A DNA stretch of 64,000 nucleotides, taken from Glossina fuscipes. Taxonomy: Eukaryota > Arthropoda > Insecta > Diptera > Glossinidae. The first letter of the stretch is position 1; every line of letters begins with the position of its first letter. The translations under genes and the position numbers were made by a program. This document shows positions 24,412 to 36,109 of this stretch, piece by piece. The stretch is taken from contig NW_023998439.1 of the NCBI RefSeq assembly GCF_014805625.2, positions 774,846 through 838,845 on the forward strand, given 5' to 3'. The notes under the pieces were generated by a model. It did no database searches and was not told where the DNA came from. It worked only from the letters and a program-made list of their open reading frames with translations.

Positions 24412-25237
24412 CAAAGTAAATTAGGCAAACGGACATTTTTTAAATATTCACATTGCAGAAAAAAAAAAAAATGGAAATTTTTGGAAAGTGACTGGCAAAT
24501 CAATTGATTAGGTACAAAAACGTATATATAATGTTTATATTATATATAATGCTTTTGTTAGGTATTACTACCTTGGACTTCAACTAAATGGGACAGACAT
24601 TGACTTGTAAAGCTATGACGCACTACCATTACTTAAGCGTACTGACGCGAGATTGGCAACTAGAAATAAGGCAGTTGTTGTTATTTGTTTTCAAACGGTG
24701 TAAATAATTTTTTTTCGTTTCATTTTGATAAATTGAGTTACACAAGCATAAATTGGAGATTTTGATATGTTAATTTGTGCATGTCTGGAAAAGAAACTAA
24801 TGGAGAGTGAATAATACGAGCCTGAATTTCGGAAGTATTTATATAGCGAGAGACAAACTTTATTTTAAGTAGAATATGTTTACTGGAAGGTAGGGTGAGG
24901 AAAATAATCAACTACAGGCAGTTTGCTGCACGCAGTTTTTCACACTGAATGGGTTTTTTTCGCTTTCGTTAATGTATGCAAACTACATTCATTATTAATG
25001 TAAATAAAAGTTTACGCTTAACATTTCTATTAGCGTGAGAGCTCGTAATCTTTAATCCTTTTTATTTCATTAAAATTTTTTTTTAGTAATTTTTGGAAAT
25101 TAGTTTTTGCATATTTAATAGATTTAATTTATTTATTGCCTCTTTAATTTTAGTTAACAGTTTTTCCCATTAATTCGTTAATTTGTCTAGAAAGAACATA
25201 TTCGTTGGCACTAAAGTGGGGTTTGGTTGGGTTTGTT
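24412..25237. other. non-coding stretch downstream of the small minus-strand gene
   Basis: AT-rich sequence with poly-A/T runs. No gene seen. Confidence 0.55.
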
Positions 25238-25243
25238 TTTATT
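25238..25243 (-). terminator. poly(A) signal AATAAA for the 25258-25629 gene
   Basis: AATAAA on the minus strand, 15 bases past the stop codon, followed by an A-rich and then G/T-rich stretch as expected for 3' end formation. Confidence 0.5.
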
Positions 25244-25257
25244 TATGTTGAAAAAGT

Positions 25258-25629
25258 TTATAGTACAAATATTAATTGTACAATTTTAATGCCTTCAACA
25301 AATTTCGCCAAGACTGAATACAATTTTTCTGCTTGTGTGCTTTTCTCATTTAGGTGATGCAGAATTTTTACTCCCATTTTTCTTTTGGCGATCTCTTTGC
25401 AAAGCAACACAAATTTTTTAAACTCCTCTTTCAGTTTCTTTTCTTGGGAAATTAAGAAGTGGATGAGGATTGATTTCCGGGAAATGGCTCCACATTTTAT
25501 AACATCTACATTCAAATGTAAATTGTTAATCAAGTGAAAATCATTCAATTTCTGTAAGTTAATTCTGTTAAAAATGGCTTTGTTCGATCCCTTACGACTA
25601 CTATGTTGCGGAAATGTTGCTGCCGACAT
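25258..25629 (-). CDS. putative small intronless protein-coding gene, 123 residues, unknown function
   Basis: This is the best host gene candidate. I chose the ATG at 25629 (protein starting MSAATFPQHSSRKG) because the bases before it, AAAAAC, match the fly start consensus; the frame stays open 52 codons further upstream, but that part is low-complexity. The N-terminal third is basic. From about residue 70 the sequence looks strongly alpha-helical and charged (EKKLKEEFKKFVLLCKEIAK, then HHLNEKSTQAEKLYSVL), which would suit a coiled-coil or helical-bundle protein. There is no signal peptide or clear transmembrane helix. The stop (25258-25260) is followed 15 bases later by an AATAAA poly(A) signal on the same strand (25238-25243). 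No introns and no recognisable neighbours. It may be a nested or retroposed gene, or a recently dead one. I do not recognise the family. Confidence 0.5.
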   Translation of the reverse strand: MSAATFPQHSSRKGSNKAIFNRINLQKLNDFHLINNLHLNVDVIKCGAISRKSILIHFLISQEKKLKEEFKKFVLLCKEIAKRKMGVKILHHLNEKSTQAEKLYSVLAKFVEGIKIVQLIFVL

Positions 25630-25639
25630 GTTTTTGCTT

Positions 25640-26340
25640 CTGCTATATATATATGTGTTTTCGTTTTTTTTTTTTAATAAGAGAATTGCAATTATATTCC
25701 TATTAAGAGAACACACATTTATTGTTCTCTTTGTGAATGCGCTCTTTTGGAAAAAGCGTTGCCATTTGAGCCATAAAGCATCCATACATGTTCCACACTA
25801 TCCACTCTCCACAAAATCCATATAAACAGTACTCACATATACATGACCATATTTTGTTTATTGCCGGCTTTTTGTTTTGTTCGTTTGTTTACCATGTTTG
25901 TAAATTTTCGACCACATTTTGTTATGGTTTTTATGCACTTTCAGTTCCAGCTTTACATGGTATTTGCTATCGGTTGTTGCTATAAAAACGAAAATTTTTT
26001 CTTTTCTGATGCGTATGAAATGCGTAATTTTTTTTTTTTCTTTATTTGATTGTTTTGTTTTCTCCCTTTCAATTGGTTTGTTAGTCGGTTGTTTGGTCTG
26101 TTTGGTGCGTGCTGAGTGATATATGCTGCTATTGTCGAATAAAAATTTGCGTGCACTCACAGTATAATATATTTTATTGTTATTGTTATAACATGTAAAT
26201 GAAGTATTTATGCCTTCTTCTTATAAAGGCGGTTTGTTTTTCTACGAAAATAAACCAAAAACTTGCCTATTGTCAAATGTAATTTATATAATGTTTATAT
26301 AAACATTTCTTCTTTTTTTTTTTTGTTTTAAATAGTAATA
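25640..26340. other. AT-rich stretch upstream of the small minus-strand gene
   Basis: Open frames on both strands (for example 25858-26160 minus and 25843-26119 plus) arise from T/A-rich low-complexity sequence. No TATA-type promoter could be fixed with confidence. Confidence 0.45.
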
Positions 26341-26354
26341 ATTTTATCATTCTA

Positions 26355-26380
26355 TTCGTAATAATCAAAAATATATCTTA
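26355..26380 (+). repeat. 26-bp dispersed fragment of the 23-24 kb tandem unit
   Basis: TTCGTAATAATCAAAAATAT and the six bases after it are identical to 23836-23861 in unit 2 of the large tandem repeat. The match ends abruptly on the right, suggesting a displaced fragment of the same repeat family. Confidence 0.6.
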
Positions 26381-26384
26381 GTGA

Positions 26385-28925
26385 TGTCATAAAAGTCGTA
26401 CCGCGTAATATGTTAATAAATGTGACATTATTAACGAGCTTTGCATGTTAAACGTCCATCCGTCCATTGTGTCTGTGTGTATCTCTCTTTTCAACATTTA
26501 AAGTTACAATATAAATCAATAATTGTTTATCGAACTTCCTGATTTGCAGTTTTAATATTTACCACCGCATTATGGCTTATACGAGCTAAGCCATTTAAGC
26601 TGTCACAACCAAAATTTGTCAAGTAGATGTTCTTAATGAGAACACGATTTCCTAACGTTTTGTTCTTTTTGTAAGCGGAGGACGAAGACTAGCACTAATT
26701 TCCTGAGCCTGAATGCCTTATTTTTAAGAAAAAAAGAAATTTTAATACAAGTTTTTCAGTACAAAGGGAAAGTTGTATTCATCCTAATGTATGCATCTTG
26801 ACCTTCTCAGCCGTAAGCAAGAAACTTTTTGGATTACAATAACGTCGCCGTATGATCGATCAGGGCAATGAATACCAAGTGTATTAACATACTTACAAGT
26901 CTTAAAGTTGATTTAAGTATGTCCCTCTATCCGTTCGGCGATTTATAATTTATTAGCATTGAAGATACTTGATATATAATGAATACACATGCTAACATGT
27001 GAAATTCAATTTATAGGCTGGCCACAACTGATGCAGAGTAAGCGCGGACGTATGTAACGCGCAAATCGATTAGAAGAAGAAGATTAAAATCGCAATTACT
27101 GCTAAGTTGAAAAATGAAATGGTCGTCCGTCCTTCCGTCCTCTCGTTACACGTCGCAATCTGTAAAATCGCAATGGTACATAGAAAATATCATAAATTGA
27201 GTTCTTTTCTATTCTTTACTTTGCTCATCCCAAGCGTTCCTTTTTGTTATTGATTTAGAAAGCTTATAAAGCACAAATAAAAGCATTTCGAAATGATTTT
27301 CTTTAATGGCGAGTCAATTGTCGGAATATAATATTCTTATTGGATTTCGTTTACAAAAATTTTATTTAAAACACTTGACTTTTTTTAAGAAAACAATTTT
27401 TCTTGATAGGCTGCTGTTAGTTTACAGTGTGTTTGTTAACATCATTAAAAACGTTATCTTGATTGGTATTATCTGCCAACATGTACATCGTGTCCTTACA
27501 CTTTTGCCTAGAAATCTAGAAAAAAAAAAAACACAAGCATATGCACATATATACGCGTGTTTCTAAATAATTAATATAATAAACACTTGAGGAAAAGTGC
27601 TTCACAACAAAATAAACAAGACATCTGTACCTAAAACATTTCACAAAAAAAAAAAAAAAAAAAAAAAAAAAAACAAAAAAAAAAACACAACTACAAAAGT
27701 GAACCCTTGTCGAATAGATTGCATAAAAAGCAAGCAAGCAATCTTCCAAACAATTTCTTTTCACATATATGTAGCAAAAGTGCTATAAAAGTGTTCAGCA
27801 AAAGTCAGAGTGTGCATGTGTTTGGGGGTGTGATCCCGCCTTATATCCGAAAAGTAACAAAAGAAAACAAAAGGAAATAAAAACAAAAGCAAAACAAAAA
27901 TTTACCCCAAAAATTGAAATTCTTTTCATCAACTCGTTAAACAACTGCACAGTAAGTGAAAAAACAAAAAGAAAAGAATTTTCTTTCACGTCAGTTAGGT
28001 TCTTAAAGAATAATGTCTACATTGAAAAACATAAGCTGCCCGCTCTTCTTATATTTGCCTACATATATGTAGAAGCCCTTATTTTTTTTTCTTCTTCTTC
28101 TTCTTCATTTTCTTTTACTTGACCAACCAATACTTAAGCTTAACATTATGTATGTCTTTATAAGCAAAATAGTTCACTTTTGGAGCACTTGCTTGGTGTA
28201 GATTTTTCAAAAAGACAAACGAAAAAAAGAAAAAAAAAAGTTTATAAAACGTTTTATATAAAAGCAAGAGAAGCATATAGAACTAGAAACGTATAGCGAT
28301 ATGTTTGTTTGTAGGTTGAACCAGATAGGATGCTTGTAAGTAAAGTTTTAAATTTCTTAAACCCATTAAAAGAATATACACATATATATATATATGCATA
28401 TATATACATTTTTTCTTTTTTGGTTTTTGTAAAAAATTCTTATATAGTTTAATATCATCATTATTTCGACAGCTAATAAATTATATCGTTACTGTTGCTG
28501 CTTTCTTGCTTGCTTGTGATTGTTATTGTTGTTTTTGTTGTATTGCACGCATATAATCACTATAAATATTTTATATAAAAATATCAAGAAATTCGCCCGG
28601 AACCTTAATCAGTTTGTCGCATAGCTCAGACAACACTTTAGTTAGTTGTCTAGTCTCACTCAGTTTTACTTCTAGTCTTGCTTTTGTCATTTTTTTTTTT
28701 TCTTATAAAATATTAACGCACAAGTGTAGCCGTAAATATATGTTCACAAGTTTTATTGATGCTGCTGTTGTTGTACTAAGAAAGACCTACGCAATGTTTC
28801 AGTTTATCTTCAATGTTGTTTATTTGCATTTTTTTCTTTCTTTTTCTTTTCGTCTTTCTTTTTGTTGCCACTTAATTGCCCTTTTTTTTATATCCATCAC
28901 CAAAGGACGGGGAGCATATTCATTG
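26385..28925. other. non-coding stretch, no gene seen
   Basis: Holds an A-rich run at 27645-27685, a (TTC)n tract at 28089-28108, GTCC-rich short tracts at 26457-26468 and 27123-27142, and an 8-bp hairpin (ATGGCTTA/TAAGCCAT) at 26572-26594. Confidence 0.55.
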
Positions 28926-28933
28926 GGTCAAAA

Positions 28934-29744
28934 TGTTTGCAACGCCCAGAAGGAAGCATTAGATAGCCCACAACGTACATATATATTCTTGATCAGCATC
29001 AAATTCTGTCCGTCTGACCATCTGTCCAATATCTGTTGTAGACATTCTCCTGGCCGCACAAATAACGCTGTCGACTTCAAATTTGACAGAAACCCTGGAA
29101 TCTTTCGCACGCAGGTTTGTATTGAAAATGGGCCGAAGGGCATGCCCACAGTACTAAGCAAACCGAGAACGCTTCTGTTTTTTAAAAAATTAAAAAATTG
29201 CTTTTCTGCTCATTACTCATAAACTGTAGCAGATAAATGCACAAAAATTCGAGTGCATATTCTATAGGCGACGCTGCAGCACCTATATAAAAATTGCAAA
29301 AATTGACCACGCCTATCCAACGTTGTAATTTATCAAAATTTAATTTCCTTTCAATACCTTCATAAGGCGCGTAAACAAGCTTTAAAAATCCTATAAAATA
29401 TATAAATTCTTGGCCAGTTTCAAATTTAGAAGGCATTCAAATATATCCGTCTGTCTGCCTGCGTAACGGTGTAGTATTTGTAGTAAACATTGTCCCATTA
29501 GCGAAAATGAAGATATCGCCTAGAAATTTGGAAGAGATTTAAATTTTCCCAAAGACACGCCTACAACGCCCGCCCGTTTATGCCACAAAAATTTTCGTTT
29601 TGGAAATAGAAAAATTCATCCACGCCCACTCCTTATTATAGAGCAATAAAATGTAGTTCTTTTATTTTTTCTGTCTCCTTTAGGATGACGGTGATTGGTA
29701 TAAAAGATTCGATTACGACCGAACATAACTTTTTTACTTGTTTT
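28934..29744 (+). mobile_element. mini-me-like element, long copy with two cores
   Basis: The first core (28934-29028) runs GTTTGCAACGCCCAGAAGGA, then TATATATTCTTGATCAGCATC, then GTCCGTCTGACCATCTGTCC. It continues as GGCCGCACAAATAACGCTGTC, AGAAACCCTGGAAT and TGCTCATTACTCATAA. It ends in GGATGACGGTGATTGGTATA and TTTTACTTGTTTTC. The element at 43270-43848 shares all these blocks in order. About 300 bp specific to this copy includes a second core (29388-29462: CCTATAAAATATATAAATTC, then TTGGCCAG, then ATCCGTCTGTCTGCCTGCG). No coding capacity. The frame of 28614-29222 is a shadow of this repeat. Confidence 0.7.
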
Positions 29745-29749
29745 CTCTT

Positions 29750-30172
29750 CTATTTGCTAAAATATCCTCTACTACGAAATGCATTAACTAACTATATAGT
29801 TTTAGCCCATAACCAGAACACAATCAAAAAACGCAGTACACAGATATTCTAACCAAACATATCGCGTTAGTCTCACTCACAGTAGTCTTCGTCATCATTT
29901 TTCTTGAAGCAACGAAAGAAAAGGAAATTTTTTTTTTTTTTTGCGTGTTGTTGCCCCATAGCACTATGATGACAGACCATAAAAAATGATGAATGTAAGG
30001 GCAATTATTAGTACCAGGAAAAAACTTCCAACTAAATACCCTTTCAAAGAAAATAGATTTTTAATTATATAAGAATTTATAGAAGAAAGAGATGAACAAA
30101 AATAAAGTTTTAAAAAGAAATTAGGGAACGTTTTTGATATGATCTGGTGGGCATTTGAGCAAAGCAAGTGAG

Positions 30173-30205
<33 letters not shown>

Positions 30206-30675
30206 GAAAATAAATCGTTTATACTAACGGATAACATTTTCAAAGTGTTTAGTGGTGAATCAAATTAATTTTATTACCGAACTTTTGTTGATGCAGAGTT
30301 TAAGATTAAAATCTTCTATAGATTGTATTCTTCTTTTTTGCTTGTTATCGTGGGATCACGACTTACTTACCTTTATAGTTGTTTATTATTGGTATTATTC
30401 TTATTATATTCTTTATTACCGTTACTTGTAAATATATTATGAAGCATTATACGATTCAAAATGTATATGTAATGTTCACGTTTTAGTGCTTAATTCTTTA
30501 GGCAGAGTCATCCATGAAATGTCTTACAATTTCACAAGTCCTGTAGTAGTATTTGTTTGTAAATTTTGGGCTTTTCTCTTATGTCTTCTTGTCCTTCGTT
30601 TTTAAGATTTTGCCATGATGTCTGTAAACAATGTTATTATTGGTGTTATTTTCACTCTTTCAACATTCCCTTGTC
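29750..30675. other. non-coding stretch, no gene seen
   Basis: AT-rich sequence with a poly-T run at 29929-29941 and a short (TA)n run near 30181-30195. No recognisable coding sequence. Confidence 0.55.
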
Positions 30676-30685
30676 GCTTTATTGG

Positions 30686-30817
30686 TTAAATCTCTGGTAG
30701 GTATTTATTAAGTTTCTGCGAGTACTTTTCTAGAAGAGCAAAGTATATTGTTTTTCTTACAAGATCATGTCCGTTTTTGTATGCACGATGAAGTAAAACT
30801 AGCTGCTCTGTTGCCAT
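30686..30817 (-). CDS. possible small ORF of 43 residues with adjacent poly(A) signal
   Basis: Minus-strand ATG at 30817 in the context TTTTTATTAAATGG opens a frame starting MATEQLVLLHRAYKNGHDLV and ending LNKYLPEI. Only four bases separate the end of the stop codon's context from AATAAA (30678-30683 on the minus strand). The frame immediately upstream is open to 31003 in the same phase, broken only by the TAA just before this ATG, so it may be the tail of a larger dead gene. No family is recognised, and 43 codons is short enough to arise by chance. Confidence 0.25.
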   Translation of the reverse strand: MATEQLVLLHRAYKNGHDLVRKTIYFALLEKYSQKLNKYLPEI

Positions 30818-30819
30818 TT

Positions 30820-31615
30820 AATAAAAACGGTTGGGGAATATTTCAAAATTCAAAATATTGCAAGCATTGTATGCTTTACAACCGTAGAATTTAACCCACA
30901 GAATATAATCCAGAACTTGCTGCTTTAAGGCTAATTCTAACACGAGGTGTCTTTGAGTCACATTTAGAGTAAGCATCTTGGCATAGGAAACTCCACCTAA
31001 CACAACATATAATGTATGTATTCAAGCATTGCCGATTCCAGGTGAAACAATTTATTTGATTTATTAACTTATTCGGGGTAAGGGAAATTTAATGCTTTTT
31101 TTTCTATCTATTCGATCTACTCGATTAAGCTAATGTTGGGAGACGAAGTATTCATATTCGTAGGTAGATAACTAGATGAATTCTGGGCGGAATTTAATAG
31201 TAATTCAATCGATTGTTTAATTTATTCGGATGAGAGGGAATAAAAAAGAGAAATTTCGTGCTTTGGTGCTCCTTTTTTCTACGGCTACTGGTCTAAGATA
31301 ATGTAATTGCCAAAAAGAAACGGGCGGCTTGCAGGAGGGATATAGTTAGACCAGTGCTAGGGAGAATTGAATATGTTTATAGTTCCAAGATCCGTTCACC
31401 ATACAAATTCCTTCCTATCGGCTGTCGTCATTAATAATTTTAAGAAATACAATTTCGAAGCATTATCGACATTTGCGTGCAAAAGGTTTAAATAACTGCA
31501 ACAAAACTTGACGCAGATGTTAGTCAGGGCACTGCCAACCCAAATATAATATAAGAGCCCAATTATTATTATCTTCCATAATTTCTTGCTGTTTAATTTG
31601 AATACCTTAGTCGTC
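30820..31615. other. non-coding stretch, possibly continuing a dead reading frame
   Basis: The minus frame 30818-31003 (LTLNVTQRHLVLELALKQQV) is in phase with the small ORF downstream, but nothing else supports a gene. The rest holds no recognised feature. Confidence 0.4.
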
Positions 31616-31619
31616 GGGT

Positions 31620-31812
31620 CGCACTACTACTCCCGGAGAGGAATACAATTAGTAAACGGGGCACAGGTACCTAAAACTGCTTTCCTATTTAGTCTAAGCG
31701 ATCATCGATGCACTGCCTTTTGATATCAACAACATATTCTTAGGGATATGTAACCAGAGCAGATGGGATATTAGAGAAATTCGCCTTGCAAAGACTACAA
31801 ATAGCAAACTTT
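31620..31812 (+). pseudogene. possible R1-like LINE endonuclease remnant
   Basis: The frame reads VNGAQVPKTAF, then SLSDHRCTAF, then after a one-base shift FDINNIF and NQSRWDIREIRLAK. The SLSDHR segment followed by an F-[DE]-I and a later W resembles the C-terminal end of the apurinic-type endonuclease of R1-clade LINEs, where SxSDHR is followed by PxxTxWxxY. The N-x-G-x-x-P-x-F motif that normally precedes it by about 50 residues appears too close, implying a deletion. The match is short and my confidence is limited. Confidence 0.35.
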
Positions 31813-31819
31813 AGTAAGA

Positions 31820-33475
31820 AACATACTAACAACTTAAGCCAAGCATTATCTCCTTTCTCACCTTATGTGGAGAACAGGTTTCCCAAACTCAAAGCACATG
31901 AGTAAGCAAATAGGTAAAGTAAAGATATTTTTTTCTCGACATAACCACTAATTTTGTTGCTAGATTCCTAACATAAAAGTTTACGTTTGCAACTTAAAAA
32001 GTTTAGAATAGGTTCAAACATATTAAGTTTTTTTCCTTATCACACCTAACCTTAACTGAAAAACTTCAGGTTACGGATGTAATGCAAAAGAAAATCCCGC
32101 GTAAACTATGGGTATATTCAATATTTATAAAACATAATCTAACCCTCGATTAAAGCGTTATTTATCTTGTGAAACTTGAAATACGTTCATGGCTGCAGAT
32201 TAAAAATCCCAAGTAGTATCAGGCATATTGGAAAGACTAAAGTTGACTCCGCCAACATATTAACAATTAATTGACTTAATGTGCATTGAAAGTGAAAAAT
32301 CGCATAAAGTGAGACTTTACTGTATGTACGTATATAATATACACAGCCAGTCTATATTAGGTAACTAGATGCATATTTTATATGTATGCAATCAATGTTC
32401 AACATTATTATAGTTTCATGATAATTGGTTACATATTGAATAAATTAATAGTTAACCCATAATATAATTATATACAACAATTTTTGCTATAAAGTAGGGC
32501 AACAACAAATTATCATAAACAAAAAGGCTCAATGATTATAGCGTGTAAATGATAATACCAAAAACGTATTCGCGAGACTGAATTGAGACAAGTAAGTTCA
32601 ATCGATACTCAAATACTGATCGGAAAGTAGAACGAATAATCTCGAATATATTATGAAATCTTAATTGAAGTAAACCACTCCGTGTAATAAACAATCACAA
32701 ATAGTTCATAGTGATAGGTATTCATTGATTTATATGAAAAAATGTACAAAGAAGTTTTTTGACAAAATAAGATCATTATTAAAATCTATCGGATCAAATT
32801 AGATGCAATGCATTTATTAAGCCAAAGAGAAAAAAAAAAAAGTTTGTTAACTAACTGATGCAGGGCATCAAATGTAGCTCTCTTACCTTCCCCGTGAGAT
32901 ACGCAAAATTCTAAGACCCACCACCCGGTTGCCCCCCACGTAACAAGTAAAATTACCTGTAGGTAGAAAAATACGTCAAAATTGTCCGGCCAATATAATA
33001 ACATCAACATGAAATAATATCAAAATGCACAAAGAAAACTAGTAAAAAGTGGTGAAAATTCAATATCAAGCCACGGTAAAAGAAAGTTCAAAAGTAGTGT
33101 GCAAATGTATTCCTGTATAAAAAGTATTTATAAAAATAATTTATTATGTGCGGGTAATCCATTAAATTTTGTGTAATATTGAAATAAAGTGCGTTCCAGC
33201 TGAGAAGACAACAATAAAAGCGCTTATAACTCGAGGTAAGTGAGAGATGGCGTTTTTCCTTTATAATGAATATTTTTCAGAGATATAAAACTATAAACAT
33301 TAAAAATAAAAAATATATTTAAATTCGTATAAAATGCGAAATTATAGTTTCTGCAGGGTGTCTTGAGAAATTGATAACAGCTCCAAAGAGTCTGCTTTTT
33401 CCTTCCTTCCTCCGTGAGCCAGAAAATGAACAACAGCACTGTAAGCTGGGGCTATACTCATTTTGTTTTTTTTTC
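31820..33475. other. non-coding stretch, no gene seen
   Basis: AT-rich. A minus frame at 32786-33010 with tryptophans (VTWGATGWWVLEF) sits in a slightly GC-richer patch but has no recognisable family. Confidence 0.5.
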
Positions 33476-33482
33476 CATAAAT

Positions 33483-33580
33483 TACGTAACACCCAAAACG
33501 AAGTTTCAGAGATCCTAGGAGATATATGTATTCTTGATCAGCATGATATACTGAATTCGTTGGGCCATGTCTGTCCGCGG
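33483..33580 (+). repeat. mini-me-like core
   Basis: TACGTAACACCCAAAACGAA, then CAGAGATCCTAGGAGATATA, then TTCTTGATCAGCAT, then GGGCCATGTCTGTCCGCGG. All core segments are present in order. Confidence 0.65.
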
Positions 33581-33599
33581 TTGTTTCGAATTATTTTGT

Positions 33600-35006
33600 A
33601 TATTCCGCAAATGAAGATAGATTATCTGCCTAAAAATGGGTTAATTCTAACACAAATATGGTAGACACCGCGATCAATTTTTTCTTAATGATACCAGCGA
33701 TATGAGCATCAAATAAAAAAACTTGGAGAGTAGAATGCGAAAAGCATAGTGGTGGGTATGCGAGATGTCGCTCCTGCCGAATATAATTTTCTTTCTTGCT
33801 TTCTTGTAAAGCAGAATTCATAACAGTATAGAAGATTAACAATTTCGAAAAATGCTGAATACGATTAGAGGAAAAGCAGGCTGGGAATAGAAATAAAACC
33901 ATAAATTTCGGTATAGTAACATGCTTGTAAAAATGTATATAAATAGAATATTTGTGGAAGGGAGAGTTAGTCTGGCAAGAACATTTGAGCTGAGAGTACC
34001 GGCAAAATAAATTGTAAATAAATGATCCTACTGTTAAGGAATATAATTGCAAATCAAAGAACTTTAAAGTGTATTTCTCTTGATCAAAATATTTACGATC
34101 CAGTGATACGGACTGTACCTTAGTAAAAGCGAATTTCATAAAATTATTTTAAAAATTGTTTTAGAAAGCTCAATATATATTGGAGATGGATTATAATTCT
34201 GTTGTAACCAGGAAGATCGAATTTTCGAAGAGACTCAGAAGGAGGAAAGGCAGGGAGAAAAATTTTTCTCAACATAACATTGATATAACTCGTTGAAGGA
34301 ATTATTAAATTTTGACAACTTCAAGTAATTTGCAAAGATACGAACTTCGCGCGGAACTTCACATGGAAATTGAAATATTAAAAACAGCGATATAAGTTCT
34401 GCGTACATTTGATGGAATTGCCCAAATTTCATTTTTATATGAATTTTTATAGGAATCCTTAAAGTGCTGATTAGTAAGAGCAAAAATTATTGTGTTCGTC
34501 TTCCTCAGTTATCTTAGTACATTACTTGCCATTGTTTGTAGAGGTTTTTCTTGCTTTTTTTTTTTTATCTAAAAGTCTTTTATGTGTTTGCAAGTTCCTG
34601 ACACAGAGTTTATTATCTTTTGTTTGCTGTACTATAAAGCGAAGAGTGGAAAAGTAGTTGAATTTCGAGACTTGCAGACACAGAATACTTGATAATCATA
34701 GACTTTATAGCTTGATTGAGGGGTGGTGGAGAAGCGTTTATATATTAAATGCATTCATCAAGTGAAGCATAAGCTGGAAAATATGGCGAAAAGTACAAAA
34801 GGAAATTATATATATATTTTACGATATTTTTATGCTTTTTCCACATCTTATTATTGTGAAAGGTTTACTCGTTTTTATTATTACTCTTGCGTCATACTTA
34901 CCCATATTGCTGGGATAACACACAAAGGACAACAAACAACACGTGTTTTTCTCTCCTGCGGGGTTTATTACATTGTTTTATATGGTATTCGACAACTCTA
35001 GCCATG

Positions 35007-35042
<36 letters not shown>

Positions 35043-35250
35043 ATGTATAAATATTTCCCATGATAATAAGAATCAACCTTTAATTTTATCTCTTCGCTTT
35101 CAAAAAGGAAGAAATTTCTGCTATTTAATTTGAATGAAAACAGAAAAACCAATGAAATATCTATTACTTGCTTTAGTCATTTCTCGCATCTGGGTATTTT
35201 CGATAAACATTGTCGGACTCACCTTCATTACGCAAAGAGTAATAAATTAG
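33600..35250. other. non-coding stretch, no gene seen
   Basis: A 169-codon minus frame at 33630-34139 is AT-rich and hydrophobic, lacks any recognised motif, and overlaps the margin of the preceding repeat. A (TA)n tract lies at 35009-35039. Confidence 0.45.
35009..35039 (+). repeat. (TA)n microsatellite
   Basis: A pure TA dinucleotide run of about 30 bases. Confidence 0.95.
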
Positions 35251-35258
35251 TTCTTTCT

Positions 35259-35440
35259 GTTTGCAAATCCTTGGAAATATCCCTTGGTTACCAGTATGAT
35301 CTATATTCCTGATTAATGACGTCCGCCCATACGACCATCTGTGCTTGGTTTGTTAGAATGCAATAATTAAACTAAAAAGCTGCAATTTCACAATTATTAG
35401 CCATCGAACAAGTTTGAAAAAGGGGCGTGATTTTCCCATA
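35259..35440 (+). repeat. diverged mini-me-like copy
   Basis: GTTTGCAAATCCTTGGAAAT, then TATATTCCTGATTAATGACG, then TCCGCCCATACGACCATCTG, followed by TTTGAAAAAGGGGCGTGATT. The order follows 28934-29140, but many positions have changed. Confidence 0.4.
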
Positions 35441-36109
35441 GAAGATATTCATGTGTAACATAAGTCTTATGACGTATGATGTCGATTTGAAAGCTGAGTC
35501 AAAAGGTCAGTGAGACAAATACGACCCTACCACTATAACGTGCATTGATTGACAACATTTTAACATTTAACAATGATATCGATCATGATTCAATCATGGC
35601 ATTGATTGATTCGGAGTGATGGGTGTCAAAGATTCGTCAAAATGCGAATAAAATAATTTTTCTCAATAATAAAGTCATTCGCATTTGAAGATTTTGCAAT
35701 ATTAAGCTAAAAACTGTATATAAGTAGAGTATGGCTTGCGCGTGTAAATAAAATATTTAGTGATTTATGTAAAACTTTAGTTTATTATTAAACTCTGTTA
35801 AGTGGTTGATCGCATGTTAAGTTTGCTATGCATCTGTTATGGTATGCTTTAAAATTGCAATTGCGCGCACTTCTACTATTACCTCACCTTTATAATTTGT
35901 TTTAATTTCGTTTTAATGACTTGTTTAGCTAAATTTATTATTTTTGTTGCGTGTTTTGTTAGTAATGCAATGAACACACTACTAAAAATAGTCTTTAACC
36001 ATAGAATTTCTTCTCCTCTGTTTGGATTAATTGTGTAATGCTTTTAACTAATCACACTTTTGATTGACTAAAGTGTGACAATGAGAAAGAATAGAATACC
36101 AATTGAACT

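Noticed and set aside
25858..26160. 100-residue minus frame, Lys/Asn/Thr-rich
   Set aside because: Low-complexity A-rich sequence; opposite strand equally open.
28614..29222. 202-residue plus frame, the longest in the window
   Set aside because: Its first part is T-rich low complexity and its second part lies inside a mini-me-like repeat also found at 43.3 kb, where no such frame exists.
33630..34139. 169-residue minus frame
   Set aside because: Phe/Ser/Tyr-rich AT-biased product with no motif, and no poly(A) signal; it reaches into the margin of a repeat.
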